This document shows, piece by piece, positions 52,186-62,843 of a stretch of DNA of 64,000 nt. Within the stretch, counting starts at the first letter, position 1. Every line of letters begins with the position of its first letter. Both the position numbers and the translations under genes were made by a program. The notes under the pieces were generated by a model. That model was not told where the DNA came from and made no database searches. It was given only the letters and a program-made list of their open reading frames with translations. Source of the stretch: Candidatus Aalborgicola bjergmarkensis (GTDB lineage: Bacteria; Pseudomonadota; Gammaproteobacteria; Burkholderiales; Burkholderiaceae_C); assembly GCA_016708725.1 (NCBI GenBank), contig JADJFE010000040.1:143239-207238 (forward strand), read 5' to 3'.

Positions 52186-53343
52186 TTATCTGGCCTCTTT
52201 AGGCCAAAGAACCCATAACTGTAACGGCTGACGCAATCGTCCGGCCAATTCTCCTGCCTCGTCCCCCCAGCCAGTAAAGTAATCGGCCCGAACTGCCCCG
52301 GTGATGGCACTGCCCGTATCCTGCGCGAGCACCAGTTTTTGCAGGTTGATCTGGGTTCCGCTAGATGCAAGCCAGACGGGAGTTCCGTACGGAATACTGC
52401 CAGGATCAACAGCAATCGAGCGCCCGGATGTTAATGCCACACCCTGGGCACCACGCGGGCCTTCGGCTGAATCGGCACTGGCGAGCGGCTCTTCGCGGAA
52501 AAACACCACGCGCGGATTGCTCCAGAGTAACTCTTGCTGGCGCTGCGGATTTTGTGCCAGCCAGGCCTTGATTCCCGGCCAGGTGGCGTCCCTGACCAGG
52601 CCTTGGTCCAGTAGCCAACGCCCAACGCTACGGTAGGGCTGATCATTGGTTGCAGCAAATGCCACCCGAACCCAACGCACACTGCCATCCGGTTGGATCA
52701 TGCGCAGGCGCCCGGAACCCTGAATCTGCAGAATCAAGGCATCAATCGGATCGGCCAGGTAGGCAATGACACGTCCTTGCAATGCCGCCTGTGCCTGGTA
52801 CGAGGTGTCGATTTCCTGGCGCGTATACCAAGGTTTGCGTTGTGCCAACGTAGCCGGAGGCTGGTACAGCGGAACCGTGTAGCTTGCGTTAGGCAACCGA
52901 CTGGCATCGAATATCGGTTCAAAATACCCCGTTAGCAGCCCACTGGATTCACCTTGCAACGATTCGACCCGATAAGGCTGCAAGCGCTCCTGCATCCAGC
53001 GTTGCTGCTCTTGCACACTTCCGATACTCAAAAAGCGCACCTCATCGCACAGCGCAATGAAGGGCGGCGTGGGCCGTTCGCAACTTTTTAGCCAGGCATT
53101 CCAGGCCTCGAACAGGCTGTCGTTGGTAAACCCTGGCAGTTCGGCCCAAGGCGCTGCCACCCAGCGACTCTTGGGCATACCGATGCCACCCGCTACCTCA
53201 GCCGGTTGGGATGGCTGGGATGGCTGCGCGGGCGCGGTACGCGGGACATCCACCCTGGGACGCGCTACCTGCACCGGCTTGCTGACGCACCCCGCCAGGA
53301 TGGCGAGCACCAGCAAGAATATCAACGGTATCATGCGAATCAT
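52186..53343 (-). CDS. mltA: Membrane-bound lytic murein transglycosylase A
   Basis: A 385-residue outer-membrane lipoprotein. Signal peptide with lipobox LAILAGCVSK (Cys after LAG), a Pro/Gln linker with short repeats (PAQPSQPSQPAE), the MltA domain (SSGLLTGYFEPIFDASRL) and the 3D barrel domain at the C-terminus (VALTSGRSIAVDPGSIPYGT, AQDTGSAITGAVRADYFTGW with the catalytic Asp). It cleaves peptidoglycan glycan strands to 1,6-anhydro products. Confidence 0.95.
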   Translation of the reverse strand: MIRMIPLIFLLVLAILAGCVSKPVQVARPRVDVPRTAPAQPSQPSQPAEVAGGIGMPKSRWVAAPWAELPGFTNDSLFEAWNAWLKSCERPTPPFIALCDEVRFLSIGSVQEQQRWMQERLQPYRVESLQGESSGLLTGYFEPIFDASRLPNASYTVPLYQPPATLAQRKPWYTRQEIDTSYQAQAALQGRVIAYLADPIDALILQIQGSGRLRMIQPDGSVRWVRVAFAATNDQPYRSVGRWLLDQGLVRDATWPGIKAWLAQNPQRQQELLWSNPRVVFFREEPLASADSAEGPRGAQGVALTSGRSIAVDPGSIPYGTPVWLASSGTQINLQKLVLAQDTGSAITGAVRADYFTGWGDEAGELAGRLRQPLQLWVLWPKEAR

Positions 53344-53350
53344 GCTGGAG

Positions 53351-53380
53351 ACTCCGTGGAATAAGCGGGAACAGCTATCA
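53351..53380. repeat. Degenerate palindromic repeat half upstream of mltA
   Basis: The segment actccgtggaataagcggga-acagctatca repeats the right arm of the family (tccgtgggacaagcggg-acagctatca at 7922-7952). It lies 7 bp upstream of the mltA start codon and contains the tccgtgga part of its ribosome-binding region. Confidence 0.6.
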
Positions 53381-53390
53381 ATTTCATATT

Positions 53391-53427
53391 AAATCACATT
53401 ACATCACATTGCATCACATTACATCAC
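53391..53427. repeat. 10-bp tandem microsatellite at nitrilase gene end
   Basis: Four imperfect copies of acatcacatt in a row, the last overlapping the nitrilase stop codon. Related in sequence to the repeat at 2662-2681 (reverse complement). Confidence 0.75.
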
Positions 53428-54243
53428 GCCATGCTGCAACGCGGGTAATTGGCTACGCCGCTGGATCAGTACCGCCGCATCGAGTTCGGCACACACCACC
53501 CCCTGCCCTGAGTCCTTTTGCGCCAGAATCTGTCCCCACGGGTCAATCAACAGGGATTGACCCCAGGTGCGCCGGCCATTGGCATGCTCCCCACCCTGCG
53601 CAGCAGCGGCGACAAATGCCAGATTTTCGATGGCCCGCGCGCGCAGCAACACCTCCCAGTGCGCCTGGCCTGTGGTATGCGTGAAAGCGCTGGGCACCAG
53701 CAGCAAGTCGATGCCCTGGCGTGCATAGGCGCGGTACAACTCGGGAAAACGCAGGTCATAACATACGCTCAAACCAATCTGCCAGGTGTGGCCACCTCCC
53801 CCATCTGCAGCGGGCAGTGCGAAGCGCACGGGTTGGGTACCAGCCACAAGTACACGTGCTTCGTCATAGTTTTCATGGCCATTATCGAAACGAAACAGAT
53901 GTATCTTGTCGTAGCGCGCTACGCAGCCACCTTGCGGGTTGTAAACCAGACTGCTGTTGTAAACCCGATCCGCCGTGGGCGCAGCCAGAGGCAATGTGCC
54001 CCCCACCAGCCATAACCCCAGTGCGCGTGCCGTGTCAGCCAGGAATTGTTGAATGGGGCCGCCACCAAAGTCTTCGCGTGCAGCCAGCTTGTCGTTATCG
54101 CTGTGCCCCATGAGGCAGAAATATTCCGGCAATACGGCCAGTTCCGCCCCCCATGCGCTGGCTTGCTCCAGCAGTACACGTGCCTGGTGCAGATTGGTCG
54201 GCACATCAGCCGTGGACACCATCTGAATAACGGCTACTTTCAC
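53419..54243 (-). CDS. Carbon-nitrogen hydrolase (nitrilase superfamily, Nit type)
   Basis: A 274-residue cytoplasmic amidase. The Glu-Lys-Cys triad is visible: Glu in LAVLPEYFCLMG, Lys in YDKIHLFRFD, Cys in GLSVCYDLRFPELYR. The sequence fits the Nit1/Nit2 branch, some members of which repair deaminated glutathione; the substrate here is not proven. It starts with GTG and overlaps the stop of the AsmA-like gene by 4 bp, so the two are co-transcribed, a common Burkholderiales arrangement. Confidence 0.93.
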   Translation of the reverse strand: MKVAVIQMVSTADVPTNLHQARVLLEQASAWGAELAVLPEYFCLMGHSDNDKLAAREDFGGGPIQQFLADTARALGLWLVGGTLPLAAPTADRVYNSSLVYNPQGGCVARYDKIHLFRFDNGHENYDEARVLVAGTQPVRFALPAADGGGGHTWQIGLSVCYDLRFPELYRAYARQGIDLLLVPSAFTHTTGQAHWEVLLRARAIENLAFVAAAAQGGEHANGRRTWGQSLLIDPWGQILAQKDSGQGVVCAELDAAVLIQRRSQLPALQHGVM

Positions 54244-57200
54244 TGTATGCCCTCGGGCTTTGCGAAGTTACCCATGTTACGTTTAACCTTGGTTACACGC
54301 GGATCCAGCCAGGAACCATCCACGACAAACTCCTGGGTCGCCGCTTCTATCAGGGGTTTGCGCAAAATCAATTGCGCCAGAAAAGTGCTCAAACCCACCA
54401 TTGGATTGATAGCCGAAGCAATCAAGGAGGCACTGCCAGCGTTGATTTCAGGGATAACCACCACCTTGATGTTCTGGGTCTCGTGGGCAATGTCGGCCTG
54501 CCCTTCCATCAACACGGCGGCATTGACCCCTTTCATCTGCAAGTTGTTGGTTTTGGCAATACCCTGTTCGATGGTCACATCACCACGCACGAAATCGAAG
54601 GAAAAACCCTGGCTGAAAACATCACGAAAATCCAGCGTCAAACGCCGGGGCAAGGCTTGCAGACTCAAAACCCCCAGCAGTTTAGCAATGCCTGGCTCCG
54701 TTTTGAGGAATTGGCCATTTTCCACCAGCACATTGAAATTGCCACTCATGCTGGCATAGTCCAGCGTGATTGGCGACCCCATCCATGCCACCTGCCCTTC
54801 GATTTTCCCGCGCCCCTTGCGTACCACGTCACGCATGCCAAAACGATTCAATAGCTCACCGGCATCACTGATTTCGAGCCTGAAGTTCATCAGCGTGCGT
54901 CGCCGCTCCCGGATACTGCGTCCGGCTGCAGGCGCTGCGGATGTGACATTTGCCCAGTTGCCACTGGCCTCCAACACGGCCTCGGGAGTTCTGATATTAA
55001 AGCGGTTCAGGCGCCACTCACGCGCACCACCGCCTGCTGCCGCGCTCAGGTTTACGGCATCTACCTCCATGCGCCCGAGTTTTTTACCACGTAACTCAAA
55101 ATCTTCCACCACCACATCCAGCGCCGGGATACTGGCGGGTTGTTCATCCAGCAGATTTTCCACGTCCTGAGCGGCACTCTGTGCAATCGCCAGCCGTGCC
55201 AGCCGTGCGTACAAACGCCCGGCGGCAGGACCCGTGGACTGACGGTATTCGACGTAGCCATTGAGTTCGGAGGCATCCAGATTGGCGCGCCACAACAGAC
55301 CATCGCGCCCACTACCGATGAATACACGGTTGAGTTTGCGCCCGCCCATGGTCAATTCCCCCACCCGTAGCGCTAACTTGTTGGGCAGGTATCCCATGCT
55401 CACGGTAGATGAAGCCGATGAAGCAGGGGAAGCAGGGGGTTCGGAGGCGGCAAGACGCGATGCCACGTCGGACCATGCATCCAGGTCCAGACTGGCCACG
55501 TTCACATTGGCAGTCACGCCCTCCGTGGGCATGGAAACCGATTCGTCCGCTGCCAGACCCAGGGCAACAGCACCACGCACAACACGCGGTTCAGCACCGG
55601 ATATATCCCGCACATACACCACACTGCCCAACCTTCCCGATTGCCCCAGTTCCAGTTGCAGCTGGTCTTGCAATGGCGAAAATGGCGGAAATGGCGAAGA
55701 ACGCACCACGGTGGTCTCCAGGCGCAGGGGCATTACGGCTTCGGCGGTCTTCATAAAAGGCGCAGGCAGATTCAGCGCCAACCCAACCAGGTTACTGGTG
55801 ACCAGCAGTTCCGGCATGCCCGCCCGCGAGCCAAGAACGGCAGAATAAGAGGCCGAACCACTGGCATACTGGGCCAGCCGGGAAACAAACCCCAGCTCCC
55901 TGGCCTGGCGTATGCCCTCTACCGTGGCAATGCCCTGAAGACGCAAAGCGCCTGCCAAGGGTTTGGATGCGCCTGAATTGCTCCAGCCGCCGTCAATACG
56001 CATATCTCCGCCCAGAACCCGCGCCTGGCCATTGGCAACTGAAAACCCGTTTTCAGAAAAAGAAACCGTGCCACGTGCACGTGCCAGACGTGGAATTGTG
56101 GAAGAAAGCTGCAAGTCGTTGCCCGTCAGCGCAACGGATCCCTGCACGCTGGCACGCTCTACCGCATCCAGGGGAATGCCCAATTTGAAACGGTAGTCGG
56201 CCTGCCCCGTCGCCGTGGCATTGGCCAGCACCTTGCCAGTCAGCGTTGCCAGGGGCGAACGATTCACCAGACCCAGCATATCCGCCAATGGGCCTTGGGC
56301 GCTGGCGTTGACGGTCACGGAGGCGTTGCCATACAGGTCATGGATCACGCTATCAATCTTGTTCAATTGCAGTCCCGCAAACCCGGCCACCTTGGAGCGT
56401 GCACCCTTGACCTGCAAACTGGTGTGGTCAATGACAAGCTCTGCATCGAGTCCACTCAAAGCCGGCCACGGCAGATCGTTGTCCGATGTGGGGTTGGCAG
56501 GCACGTAGGGCACGTAGGCATAGTCCACATCCTGCAAACTGGCTGTGATGCGAAATTCGCCGGATTTGGGAGCGGTATAGGGGAAATCCTGCAAGGCACC
56601 CTTGACCTTGAACCTGACCTGCGATGCGGTGCCTGTACTGATGGCATCACGCACATAATCCCGCACGTCTTTGGAGATTGGCAGTGGCAGGTAACGAAAT
56701 ACCCGGTTGGCCTCGGCACGGCTCAAGTTGCCCTGCAAATCTATCAGACCTGGCAAAGGTGTGGCCGCATCCGTTTGCCATTTGAGCTGTGCCACACCTT
56801 GCAAGTCGGCATTACCGAAATGCAGATCCGAGACAGCCAGACTGATATGCTGACCATCGATTTTCCACTGCGCATTGCCACTGAGCTGCTCCAGTTCGAT
56901 GAGCGGGTCTTCAAATAACCCAGGTGCGTCAATGCGGCCTTGGTGCACGGCGATACGCGCCCTGCCACCTTGCTGATTGAAATCAAAATCAATGTCGGCA
57001 CCACCAAAACCGGGTCGAATTCCCTGTTCAGCACCCCGTTCAGCAGCTTGTGGTGCCAATTCCAGTCCGACCGCCCTGCCCTTTACTGCAAACTGGGACA
57101 ATTCTTCGATGCTCCCTTGCCAGCTACCCTCCAAACGTTCGATCAAACCTTTGGGGGAGAGTCCCTGCAAATGGGTATGCACGGATTCATCCAAAGGTAA

Positions 57201-58337
57201 ACGGCTGGCAATCCGGGCCAATGCTGCCAGATCCAGGCGATCAGCCACCAGTTCGCCCGATGCCGATCTGCGTGCATCGCCCGTAAACAAGGCCACACGC
57301 ACGTTGCCTCCTGGCCAATGCAATCCGTCCTCCGTGTCGAATTGCAGCGCCTGCGTGGAAAACTCCAGGCCATCGGCAAGTACCTTGACCCCCAGACGCC
57401 CACTCACCTGTGACAGACCCAATGCCTCCAGCTCCGGCTTGACCATGACCTGCACCCGATGAAGCGCTACATCGGCGATAGCACCCGTGAAGGCACCCTG
57501 ATGCACATCCGCCCAGACCCGCAGCGCACCCACGCCTTGCACAACATGGACCCCCAGGTCGGCATAGTTGCGCACGTGTGACAGATCAGTTTGTGGCAGA
57601 TCAGCAAACAATACGCCATCCCATTCGCGCCAGGCACCCGCATGCAATGACAGCAGGCGTTGTTTGAAGAGGCCAGATAAACCCAAGCGCTTACCCCACG
57701 CAGGCGGCGGATTGGCCTCCAGACGCATGGCGTGACCACGTTGCTGGTTGCGCAACACCCAATCGACACCTGTGAGGGTGAGTGCTGGCGCGGCGCGTAA
57801 TTCATCGGTCCAGGTCACCGTTCCATTGCGAATCGCCAGTTCTGGCTGGGAAAATATCCAATCCGTCCCGGTGCTGCCCCCCTTTTCATCCTTGGGCAAT
57901 GCAACACCAGCAACCCAGATCTGGCCATCGGGCGCACGTCGCACATTCAATACCGGGCCATCAAACGTCAATTGTTCCAGGCCCAGAACCAATAATGACC
58001 GGGCGGACAACGCTACCAGAATACGCGGCAATTTCAGCACCTCGTGCCCCTGCGCATCGAACAAACTGACCTGACTGAGTTCAAACGATGGAATCACGCC
58101 ATTGGACGTGGCAACAATGTCACCGATCTGCACCGAAACCCCCAACATGCGTGAGGCTTGTTCCTGCAACAACGGGCGAAATTCTGCTATTCGCGGCACA
58201 ATGATGAAGTGCAGTGCGCTCCAGACCGTCAACAACACAATCCAGGCCGTGGCCAATAACGTCAGACTGGCGCGCGCTGTAAACGCAGCCACCTTGAGCC
58301 AGCGAGGGGGGGTTGATATCACTTTAGCTACCGTCAT
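54240..58337 (-). CDS. YhdP/TIGR02099-family AsmA-like envelope protein
   Basis: A 1365-residue inner-membrane-anchored protein: one N-terminal transmembrane helix (SLTLLATAWIVLLTVWSALH), then a long periplasmic part of repeated beta-strands and a C-terminal AsmA-like domain (LNFRLEISDAGELLNRFGMR, then VRKGRGKIEGQVAWMGSP, VVIPEINAGSASLIASAINP). YhdP-type proteins are held to bridge the envelope and carry phospholipids to the outer membrane. The length is typical. It is divergent from glnE with only 18 bp between start codons, so each promoter must lie inside the other gene. Confidence 0.92.
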   Translation of the reverse strand: MTVAKVISTPPRWLKVAAFTARASLTLLATAWIVLLTVWSALHFIIVPRIAEFRPLLQEQASRMLGVSVQIGDIVATSNGVIPSFELSQVSLFDAQGHEVLKLPRILVALSARSLLVLGLEQLTFDGPVLNVRRAPDGQIWVAGVALPKDEKGGSTGTDWIFSQPELAIRNGTVTWTDELRAAPALTLTGVDWVLRNQQRGHAMRLEANPPPAWGKRLGLSGLFKQRLLSLHAGAWREWDGVLFADLPQTDLSHVRNYADLGVHVVQGVGALRVWADVHQGAFTGAIADVALHRVQVMVKPELEALGLSQVSGRLGVKVLADGLEFSTQALQFDTEDGLHWPGGNVRVALFTGDARRSASGELVADRLDLAALARIASRLPLDESVHTHLQGLSPKGLIERLEGSWQGSIEELSQFAVKGRAVGLELAPQAAERGAEQGIRPGFGGADIDFDFNQQGGRARIAVHQGRIDAPGLFEDPLIELEQLSGNAQWKIDGQHISLAVSDLHFGNADLQGVAQLKWQTDAATPLPGLIDLQGNLSRAEANRVFRYLPLPISKDVRDYVRDAISTGTASQVRFKVKGALQDFPYTAPKSGEFRITASLQDVDYAYVPYVPANPTSDNDLPWPALSGLDAELVIDHTSLQVKGARSKVAGFAGLQLNKIDSVIHDLYGNASVTVNASAQGPLADMLGLVNRSPLATLTGKVLANATATGQADYRFKLGIPLDAVERASVQGSVALTGNDLQLSSTIPRLARARGTVSFSENGFSVANGQARVLGGDMRIDGGWSNSGASKPLAGALRLQGIATVEGIRQARELGFVSRLAQYASGSASYSAVLGSRAGMPELLVTSNLVGLALNLPAPFMKTAEAVMPLRLETTVVRSSPFPPFSPLQDQLQLELGQSGRLGSVVYVRDISGAEPRVVRGAVALGLAADESVSMPTEGVTANVNVASLDLDAWSDVASRLAASEPPASPASSASSTVSMGYLPNKLALRVGELTMGGRKLNRVFIGSGRDGLLWRANLDASELNGYVEYRQSTGPAAGRLYARLARLAIAQSAAQDVENLLDEQPASIPALDVVVEDFELRGKKLGRMEVDAVNLSAAAGGGAREWRLNRFNIRTPEAVLEASGNWANVTSAAPAAGRSIRERRRTLMNFRLEISDAGELLNRFGMRDVVRKGRGKIEGQVAWMGSPITLDYASMSGNFNVLVENGQFLKTEPGIAKLLGVLSLQALPRRLTLDFRDVFSQGFSFDFVRGDVTIEQGIAKTNNLQMKGVNAAVLMEGQADIAHETQNIKVVVIPEINAGSASLIASAINPMVGLSTFLAQLILRKPLIEAATQEFVVDGSWLDPRVTKVKRNMGNFAKPEGIQ

Positions 58338-58355
58338 CTATCGTCATTGAACACC

Positions 58356-61103
58356 ATGTCAGGAATTATGACCCGCAAAGGCCCCCCCAATGTGTCGGAA
58401 GGCTCACGTTTTAGCCAACGTATCCGACGTCGCTATGCCGAGCAGCTGCATCTTCTGCCAGAAGGAGTCCCCAACCGCGATGCCATGCAAGCGCTTTTTG
58501 CGCACCTGTGCGCTGGCGGTGCGGATATATCTGCGGCTTTGCGTACGGTTCGTCAACTGGTTCTGGAGCGTCTGGTCTTTCTGGATTGTGAGGAAGGTGC
58601 CAACCTTAGAGTCGTAACGGGAGCCATGACCGCGTTGGCCGAATTTTCCCTGCATATTGCCTGTCAGGAGAGCGCCAGGCGACTCGATGCCCAACATGGT
58701 GCCCCCTTGAGTGACCAGGGCACACGCGCAGAACTGTACATCATCGGCATGGGCAAGCTCGGCGCACGTGAACTCAATGTATCGAGTGATATTGATTTGA
58801 TCTATGTCTACGATCAGGATGGAGAAACCGTCGGTAGTGCCGGTAGTGCCGGTGATGTCGATGGCCGGGGTCGAATTTCCAACCAGGAATACTTTGGCAA
58901 GATGGTGCGCTCCATGTTTGCCCTGATTGGCGAGACCACCGAACACGGTTTTGTGTTCCGGGTTGATCTGGCGCTGCGTCCCAATGGCAACTCGGGGCCT
59001 GCAGCGGTGTCTTTGGGCGCTCTGGAAGAATATTTTCATGTGCAAGGGCGCGAGTGGGAGCGCTTTGCCTGGCTCAAAAGCCGTGTCGTTGCCACAACAC
59101 AGACTACAGCGGGTTCCGCCTTTCTTAGGAACTTGCGCGCAGTGGTGACTTCCTTTGTGTTTCGGCGTTACCTGGATTACAACGTGTTTGATAGCTTGCG
59201 CGCACTGCACCGTCAAATTCGTGACCATGCCAACCGGCGCAGTGCGGGTAAACCAGAGCGTAGCAACGATGTCAAACTCTCGCGCGGTGGCATTCGCGAA
59301 ATTGAGTTCACTGTGCAATTGCTACAAGTGGTGCGTGGCGGCCAGTTCCCGGAACTCCGCACCCGACCGACGCTCAACGCCCTCAAGCGCCTCACGCACG
59401 CCGGCTTGATGCCACCCGCCAGTGCCGATGCGCTGGCCAGTGCATACGTCTTTTTGCGCCAGGTCGAGCACCGCATCCAGTACCTCGACGACCAGCAAAC
59501 CCATGTTCTGCCCACATCCGATGCCGACCTCGACTGGATCGCCCATACCCTTGGATTGGCTGGTGGTTGCGCCCTCCTGCGTACACTCGATGCCCACCGC
59601 GAACTCGTCGCTCAGGAATTCGATGCCCTCCTGGGTGGCGAACAGCACGAGTGCAAAGGATGCAGCCAATCGGCCATCACACCCTATCCGTCCGATCTGG
59701 AAGGACTGCTCAGCCAACTCAGTGGCCGCTTCCAGGAGCGGGTGGCACTCTGGCGCACGCATCCGCGCGTGCTTGCCCTGCGTGAGGCATCGCGTGCACG
59801 GTTGATCCGTCTGATACTGCGCACAGCACAATGGCTTTCCGAGGGTAGCGTCAACGAAGAAGCTAGCGTGCGGATTGCTGACTGGATTGAGGCTTTGCTG
59901 CGGCGCGAAAGCTATCTGGCCATGTTGCTGGAACGCCCCAGCGTGCACCAACGCCTGCTACACATGCTGGGCGCAGCGCGTTGGCCGGCACGTTACTTGC
60001 TCAAACATCCGGGTGTGATCGATGAACTGGCCAGCGACGCTTTGTTCGTTGAGCGTTTTAATGCCAGTGAATTCGAACAAGAGCTTGAGCAACGCCGTGC
60101 AGCACTGCAAGCCAGTGGTGAGGATGATGACGAAACACTGCTGAATTTGCTGCGCCGGGCACATCACGCCGAGGTATTTCGCACCTTGGCGCGCGATGTC
60201 GAGGGTCGCTTGCGCGTCGAAGCAGTCGCCGATGACCTCAGCGCCCTGGCCGACGCGGTGTTGCGTGTCACCACGCGCTGGTGCTGGGAGCGGCTCAAGA
60301 ACCGCCACTGTGACGAACACCACTTTGGCATCATTGCCTACGGAAAACTCGGCGGCAAGGAACTGGGGTATGGCAGCGACCTGGACATCGTTTTTGTCTA
60401 CCAGGACGAAGACGAGCGTGCCTGGGAGGTCTATGGCACGCTGGTGCGCAAACTCATCAACTGGTTGACCGTCAAAACCGGCGAAGGCGATTTGTACGAA
60501 ATCGATACCGCCTTGCGCCCCAATGGCAATGCCGGGATGCTGGTTACCAGCTTCAATGCCTACGCCAACTACCAGCAACAACGCGGCAGCAACACGGCCT
60601 GGACCTGGGAACACCAGGCCATGACCCGGGCGCGTTGTGTGCTGGGCGATGCCAAGCTGCAATCCGGCTTTGACAAGGTGCGTTCAGCCGTCATCGAGGC
60701 CGAGCGTGACAACCACAATCTGCGTCAGGAAATCATTGCGATGCGCGCCAAGGTACGCGCCAGCCATCCGGTACACGGCGACCATTTCGACGTCAAACAC
60801 AGCCCCGGTGGCATGGTGGACATTGAATTTGTCGTGCAATTTCTGGTTCTGTCACAGGGTTACCTCCACCCGGAACTATTGGCCAATGTTGGCAACATTG
60901 CCTTGCTGCAACGCGCCCAGGCTTGCGGTTTGTTGCCGGGCAATATTGGAGAAAACGCAGCACACGCCTACCGTTCATTGCGCCAGATACAGCACCGCGC
61001 CAGACTCAACGAGGAGCCAACCCAGGTCAGCCACGCGGTCGTGCAAAACGAACGTGCGGCGGGATTGGCGCTGTGGACTGTGGTATTTGGCAGTGGTTCT
61101 TGA
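58356..61103 (+). CDS. glnE: Glutamine synthetase adenylyltransferase/deadenylylase
   Basis: A 915-residue bifunctional nucleotidyltransferase that modifies glutamine synthetase in response to PII. Two nucleotidyltransferase domains, each with the paired acidic motif: N-terminal (deadenylylase) IGMGKLGARELNVSSDIDLI and C-terminal (adenylylase) AYGKLGGKELGYGSDLDIVF. A 9-bp repeat in the first domain encodes GSAGSAG, a small insertion. The ATG at 58356 is chosen; TTG 58347 and ATG 58368 are alternatives. It converges with the yidE-like gene 8 bp downstream. Confidence 0.95.
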   Translation: MSGIMTRKGPPNVSEGSRFSQRIRRRYAEQLHLLPEGVPNRDAMQALFAHLCAGGADISAALRTVRQLVLERLVFLDCEEGANLRVVTGAMTALAEFSLHIACQESARRLDAQHGAPLSDQGTRAELYIIGMGKLGARELNVSSDIDLIYVYDQDGETVGSAGSAGDVDGRGRISNQEYFGKMVRSMFALIGETTEHGFVFRVDLALRPNGNSGPAAVSLGALEEYFHVQGREWERFAWLKSRVVATTQTTAGSAFLRNLRAVVTSFVFRRYLDYNVFDSLRALHRQIRDHANRRSAGKPERSNDVKLSRGGIREIEFTVQLLQVVRGGQFPELRTRPTLNALKRLTHAGLMPPASADALASAYVFLRQVEHRIQYLDDQQTHVLPTSDADLDWIAHTLGLAGGCALLRTLDAHRELVAQEFDALLGGEQHECKGCSQSAITPYPSDLEGLLSQLSGRFQERVALWRTHPRVLALREASRARLIRLILRTAQWLSEGSVNEEASVRIADWIEALLRRESYLAMLLERPSVHQRLLHMLGAARWPARYLLKHPGVIDELASDALFVERFNASEFEQELEQRRAALQASGEDDDETLLNLLRRAHHAEVFRTLARDVEGRLRVEAVADDLSALADAVLRVTTRWCWERLKNRHCDEHHFGIIAYGKLGGKELGYGSDLDIVFVYQDEDERAWEVYGTLVRKLINWLTVKTGEGDLYEIDTALRPNGNAGMLVTSFNAYANYQQQRGSNTAWTWEHQAMTRARCVLGDAKLQSGFDKVRSAVIEAERDNHNLRQEIIAMRAKVRASHPVHGDHFDVKHSPGGMVDIEFVVQFLVLSQGYLHPELLANVGNIALLQRAQACGLLPGNIGENAAHAYRSLRQIQHRARLNEEPTQVSHAVVQNERAAGLALWTVVFGSGS

Positions 61104-61111
61104 GTTTATGT

Positions 61112-62771
61112 TTATGGGCCGACCCACAACAAAATAGCGAGCAACTGGGGCGAAATAATGCGCAAGAACATCACCAGCGGATAAACCGTGGCATAGGATA
61201 GCGCACTGGCACCGCTCGTGGGATGCATGGCGTTGGCAAAGGCCAGTGCGGGCGGATCGGTCATGGAGCCTGCCAGCAAACCGCACAGCGTCAGGTAGTT
61301 GAGCTTGCCATAGTAGCGGGCGATAAAGCCGGTAATCAGCAAGGGCACCAAGGTGATCACCATGCCATACAGCATCCAGTCCATTCCGCTGCCATGAACC
61401 AGGGTATCCCAAAAGCCGTTGCCCGAACGAAGCCCCACCACCGCCAGGAACAGCACAATCCCCAGTTCGCGCAAGGCATGGTTGGCGCTGGGCGGCATGA
61501 ACCAGTAGAGCTTGCCAAAGCTGCCAAGTCGCGCCAACACCAGTGCAACAATCAAGGGGCCGCCAGCCAAGCCGAGTTTGAGCGCAACCGGAAAACCGGG
61601 CATCAAAAACGGGATGGAGCCCACCAGAACACCCAGCCCGATGCCAATGAAGATCGGCAGCATCTGCACCTGAACCAGTTTCTGGCGTGCGTTGCCCACG
61701 ATATTGGCCACCGCCTCAATGGAGTCGGGTCGTCCGACCAGGTTGAGAATGTCACCAAACAACAAACTGGTCTGGTTGCTGGGCACCAGTTCAACGCCAG
61801 AGCGACTCATACGTGAAATCACCACGTCGTACTGTTGCCGCACGTTCAGATCACGAATTTTCTTTCCCAGCACCTTTTCGTTCGTCACGACAACCTTGAC
61901 CACTTGCAAATCGGTCCCGGATGTAGACAGGGAAGTAGAAACTTCTTCACCAATCACCAGACGCGCACTGCTGATGGCCGCTGCTTCTCCAACCAGATGC
62001 ATGACATCATCCAGGTGAATGATCGTGTCAGGCTTGGGAACCATCAGGTCATCACCGCGCTTCAGGCGTGAACAGACTACATCCGCATTATTGAGACCAG
62101 GAATCACACTCAAACGCACCCCATTCAGATTGGGGTTGCGCACGGCCACGTTCATGGTTTTCAAGTTATCTTTTTGTTGTCCGCTTTCAATATCAAAACG
62201 TTCGGCTTCTTCTTGTATCTTGACCCTGAAGGCCATGCGCACCAGCCACATGGTCAACAATATGCCACAAATGCCAAAAGGGTAAGCAATAGCGTAGCCC
62301 ATGCCCATTTGTCCCACCAATCCGGGAGCAGCGCCGATTTCCGTCAAGATTTGCTGACCAGCACCCAACGAGGGCGTGTTGGTAACCGCACCGAGAAATG
62401 CCCAACACAATCGGCAATGGCACGGCAAATAGCTTGTGCAATGCAACAACAATGGTACAGCCCAAAAGCACCACCAAAGCAGCAAAAGCATTGAGCTTGA
62501 GCCCGGAGCTGCGTAGTGAATCAAAAAAGCCTGGCCCCACCTGAATGCCAATGGTGTAGACAAACAGGATGAGACCAAATTCCCGAATGAACTGTAGCGT
62601 TCTATCGTCAATCTTGATGCCGTACTGCGCAGCAAAATGCCCGACGATGATGCCGCCAAACAGTATCCCGCCAATGCCAAGCCCCACGCCATAAATGCGC
62701 CAGCTACCAATCCAAAGACCCAACACGGCAATCAGCGAAAGAACGCTGACGGCAATCGCAACTTCACTCAT
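61112..62771 (-). pseudogene. yidE: YidE-type AspT/YidE/YbjL transporter, frameshifted
   Basis: The gene would encode ~553 residues, the length of E. coli YidE: two AspT/YidE transporter domains around two TrkA-C-like domains (RVTVSPDTIIHL-type segments; VVVTNEKVLGKKIRDLNVRQ). The first part reads from 62771 in one frame to LPIVLGI; the rest (GAVTNTPSLGAGQQIL...) is in another frame from ~62400. The break at 62391-62403 is explained by two missing bases, one in a T-run and one in a G-run (IFSGAV expected). Whether this is a real mutation or a sequence error cannot be told here. The predicted transport substrate is unknown. Confidence 0.85.
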
Positions 62772-62794
62772 ATTTTTATATTCCCAAGCTCGGC

Positions 62795-62825
62795 TACCAG
62801 TGTGCAAGGGCTTGCGACACTGGTA
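62795..62825. other. Hairpin between fbaA and yidE-like gene
   Basis: A long inverted repeat (taccagtgt-gcaag-gg-cttgc-g-acactggta) with one bulged base sits downstream of fbaA and ahead of the transporter gene. It lacks a U-tract, so it may be an mRNA-processing or attenuating stem. Confidence 0.55.
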
Positions 62826-62843
62826 AACCGCGTTACAACGGCT

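Noticed and set aside
53391..53427. Possible CRISPR-like array of short repeats
   Set aside because: Units are 10 bp with no spacers; it is a simple microsatellite.
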